NCBI GenBank assembly: GCA_030833265.1 | Contig: JAURHO010000085.1 | Coordinates: 1-6,887, forward strand | Reading direction: 5' to 3' | DNA from: Crocinitomicaceae bacterium | GTDB lineage: Bacteria; Bacteroidota; Bacteroidia; Flavobacteriales_D; Crocinitomicaceae | Length of the DNA: 6,887 nucleotides | Translations under genes and position numbers: made by a program | The notes under the pieces: model-generated | Told to the model about the DNA's origin: nothing | The model's input: the letters and a program-made list of their open reading frames with translations, nothing else | Database searches by the model: none | Shown: in pieces, positions 5,519 through 6,887 of the stretch | Layout of the letters: each line of letters opens with the position of its first letter | Numbering within the stretch: position 1 is the first letter of the stretch

Positions 5519-6887
5519 TTAGATATTGATCATTTTATCTTTCGAATGGCGGATGCGGAAATCGTATTTAAATTCTTGTGTTTCCTTGCTTTTGAGTTTG
5601 AGATCCCACTCGAGTAAGCCTGTTTTTTCGTCGAGCTGTCCTTTGCCAAGGTCAGATTTTTCAATGACGATATCCGGATTGGTGGTTAATGGGATTTGAT
5701 CCTGAATCACGAGCTCTATTGGCGAAGATTTCAGGTTTTTAACTTCAACGTTGTAGGCAAAGTTGCGCTCTTTTTTGTCTTGAACAATGCGCTCTTTACT
5801 TTGATTTTTAAGTAAAGTGCGTTTTACAATAATGTTCGGATCGCGGCCTAATGAAAGGTTGAGCGTGTCGTCTAGGGTAGTGGGGTCAATGTAAGTTTCA
5901 CCGATATATGTGCCATCGAAGAAAATATTGGCTTTAGCCGGCACCAATTGCAACTCGTCTAGTTTAGTCATTTGCGCGACCAAATAAACACCTGGATCAA
6001 GTTTAGGAACCGAATAATACTTGAACGACGTATTGAGCTCAGCTTGCTTGACTAAAACCATGCGAATCTGATTGTCTGATGCAATGTTGTAATTGAGGTC
6101 TATTTGGAATTCTGCGGCAATAAGCTGTTGCACAACGGTTGTAAATTGCTCAGAGGTGAGGGCGTCATCTTCTACTTTAGCTGAAAAATTGGCATGAAAG
6201 CCATAGTTGCTCACTGCGCCTGGTGCGGTTTCCATTAAAAAGGCATCTGAGCGCTGCTGTTTTGCTTTTTCTTCGAGTTTATGGCGATATTCTTGGTAGT
6301 CGATATACCAAGGATTTAGGGTAGGTTTGGTTTTATTGGCGTAGGGGTTGTTGGTGGAGATGCTCAGTTTGACGTCATTCCAGTCGAGGCCGGTGTTTTG
6401 TTGGACTTGTGCTTTGTAAGTAAGGCTAATTTTACCCGTGGTTGCTTCACTGCGGATGTCATAGAGTGGCGTCCAGCCAGCATTGGCAGCCAAATAACTG
6501 AGGTCAATGCGTCCGCTAGCGATTTCTTTGCTCATGAAGGTCACGACGATGCGCGGAATGCCTTTGAGTTCAGGTTGTGGATTGTTTTGATTAGCAAAGT
6601 TCTTCAATTCATTTAGGCGGGTTTCTATAGCCGCATATAAACTCGTTTTTTTCAAGCGTTGACGCTCGAGGTTACTTATTTTTTTATTGAGTTCTGAAAC
6701 TTTTAAGGTATAATAGTCAACGGTTTGCTTGAGTAGTTGAATGCTGTCATTGACTTTTTGCGGATTGATATTGGTCGAGAAATTGTCGTTCAAGAAATTC
6801 ACCGTGCGACTGACATACCGCTCAGAGTTCTGCAACAGATCGGCGACTTGAGTTCCGACCAATGTTCCGATCGCCGCCACAAGAATC
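5519..6887 (-). CDS. MuiA-like DUF4139 domain protein, N-terminus outside the window
   Basis: The frame is open to the window edge, with codons for Ile and Leu before the GTG at 6880, so that GTG is almost certainly internal and the visible 455 codons are the C-terminal part. The first visible part is a helical, likely coiled-coil region rich in Lys/Glu/Leu (about residues 40-95 from that GTG), which in this family follows an N-terminal DUF4140 domain. The DUF4139 region then starts at 'IVVTFMSKE' and contains 'AGWTPLYDIR' (133-142), 'WNDVKLSIST', 'YYSVPKLDPGVYLVAQMT' near 285-302, 'ANIFFDGTYIGETYIDP', 'LSLGRDPNIIVKR' and 'LDEKTGLLEWDLKL' near the end. Members are annotated as mucoidy-inhibitor MuiA family; biochemical function is not established. 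In Bacteroidota they are usually exported, but the signal peptide would be outside the window. It lies 43 bp upstream of the nuclease fusion on the same strand and may be co-transcribed. Confidence 0.88.
   Translation of the reverse strand, partial: ILVAAIGTLVGTQVADLLQNSERYVSRTVNFLNDNFSTNINPQKVNDSIQLLKQTVDYYTLKVSELNKKISNLERQRLKKTSLYAAIETRLNELKNFANQNNPQPELKGIPRIVVTFMSKEIASGRIDLSYLAANAGWTPLYDIRSEATTGKISLTYKAQVQQNTGLDWNDVKLSISTNNPYANKTKPTLNPWYIDYQEYRHKLEEKAKQQRSDAFLMETAPGAVSNYGFHANFSAKVEDDALTSEQFTTVVQQLIAAEFQIDLNYNIASDNQIRMVLVKQAELNTSFKYYSVPKLDPGVYLVAQMTKLDELQLVPAKANIFFDGTYIGETYIDPTTLDDTLNLSLGRDPNIIVKRTLLKNQSKERIVQDKKERNFAYNVEVKNLKSSPIELVIQDQIPLTTNPDIVIEKSDLGKGQLDEKTGLLEWDLKLKSKETQEFKYDFRIRHSKDKMINI

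Noticed and set aside
6878..6880. GTG as the start codon of the MuiA-like gene
   Set aside because: The frame remains open to the window edge and the family normally has an N-terminal DUF4140 domain before this point, so the GTG is an internal valine codon.

Overview
The window looks like chromosomal DNA from a member of the Bacteroidota. The evidence is a PorQ-like protein of the type IX secretion system (a Bacteroidota-specific machine), a GlsA/GlsB-type amino-acid-lipid acyltransferase pair, a DnaQ/GIY-YIG nuclease fusion of the kind common in this phylum, A/T-rich start regions without Shine-Dalgarno motifs, and moderate-to-low GC. I see no insertion sequence, phage gene, tRNA, rRNA or CRISPR array. 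This is mostly ordinary core genome, and I cannot support a claim of a wholly new system.

Layout, left to right. Positions 1-33 (minus) hold the first 11 codons of a gene that starts with a signal-peptide-like sequence and runs off the window. Positions 59-883 (minus) encode a PorQ-family outer-membrane protein that appears to lack its usual C-terminal barrel strands. A 98-bp divergent intergenic region separates it from an ECF-type sigma factor at 982-1512 (plus), with no visible anti-sigma gene beside it. The sigma gene converges on a long minus-strand cluster. A hairpin with T-tracts on both sides (1476-1521) could terminate transcription from both directions.

The minus-strand cluster reads, in transcription order: a MuiA-like DUF4139 protein (6887-5519, N-terminus outside the window), a DEDDh exonuclease/GIY-YIG endonuclease fusion (5475-4087), a PhnP-like metallo-beta-lactamase-fold hydrolase (4090-3299), a PlsC-like O-acyltransferase (3290-2469) and an OlsB/GlsB-like N-acyltransferase (2472-1561). 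The last four are separated by an 8-bp gap or joined by 4-bp ATGA overlaps, so they are very probably one transcript with translational coupling. The two acyltransferases together should make N-acylated and then O-acylated amino-acid lipids (glycine lipids in Bacteroides). The nuclease and hydrolase upstream have no obvious pathway link to lipid synthesis.

Most worth a second look: the short PorQ with a divergent orphan sigma factor, the UvrC-like cysteine quartet kept in the nuclease fusion, the altered catalytic spacing (H-x5-D) in the O-acyltransferase, and the tight coupling of a PhnP-like hydrolase to the nuclease.
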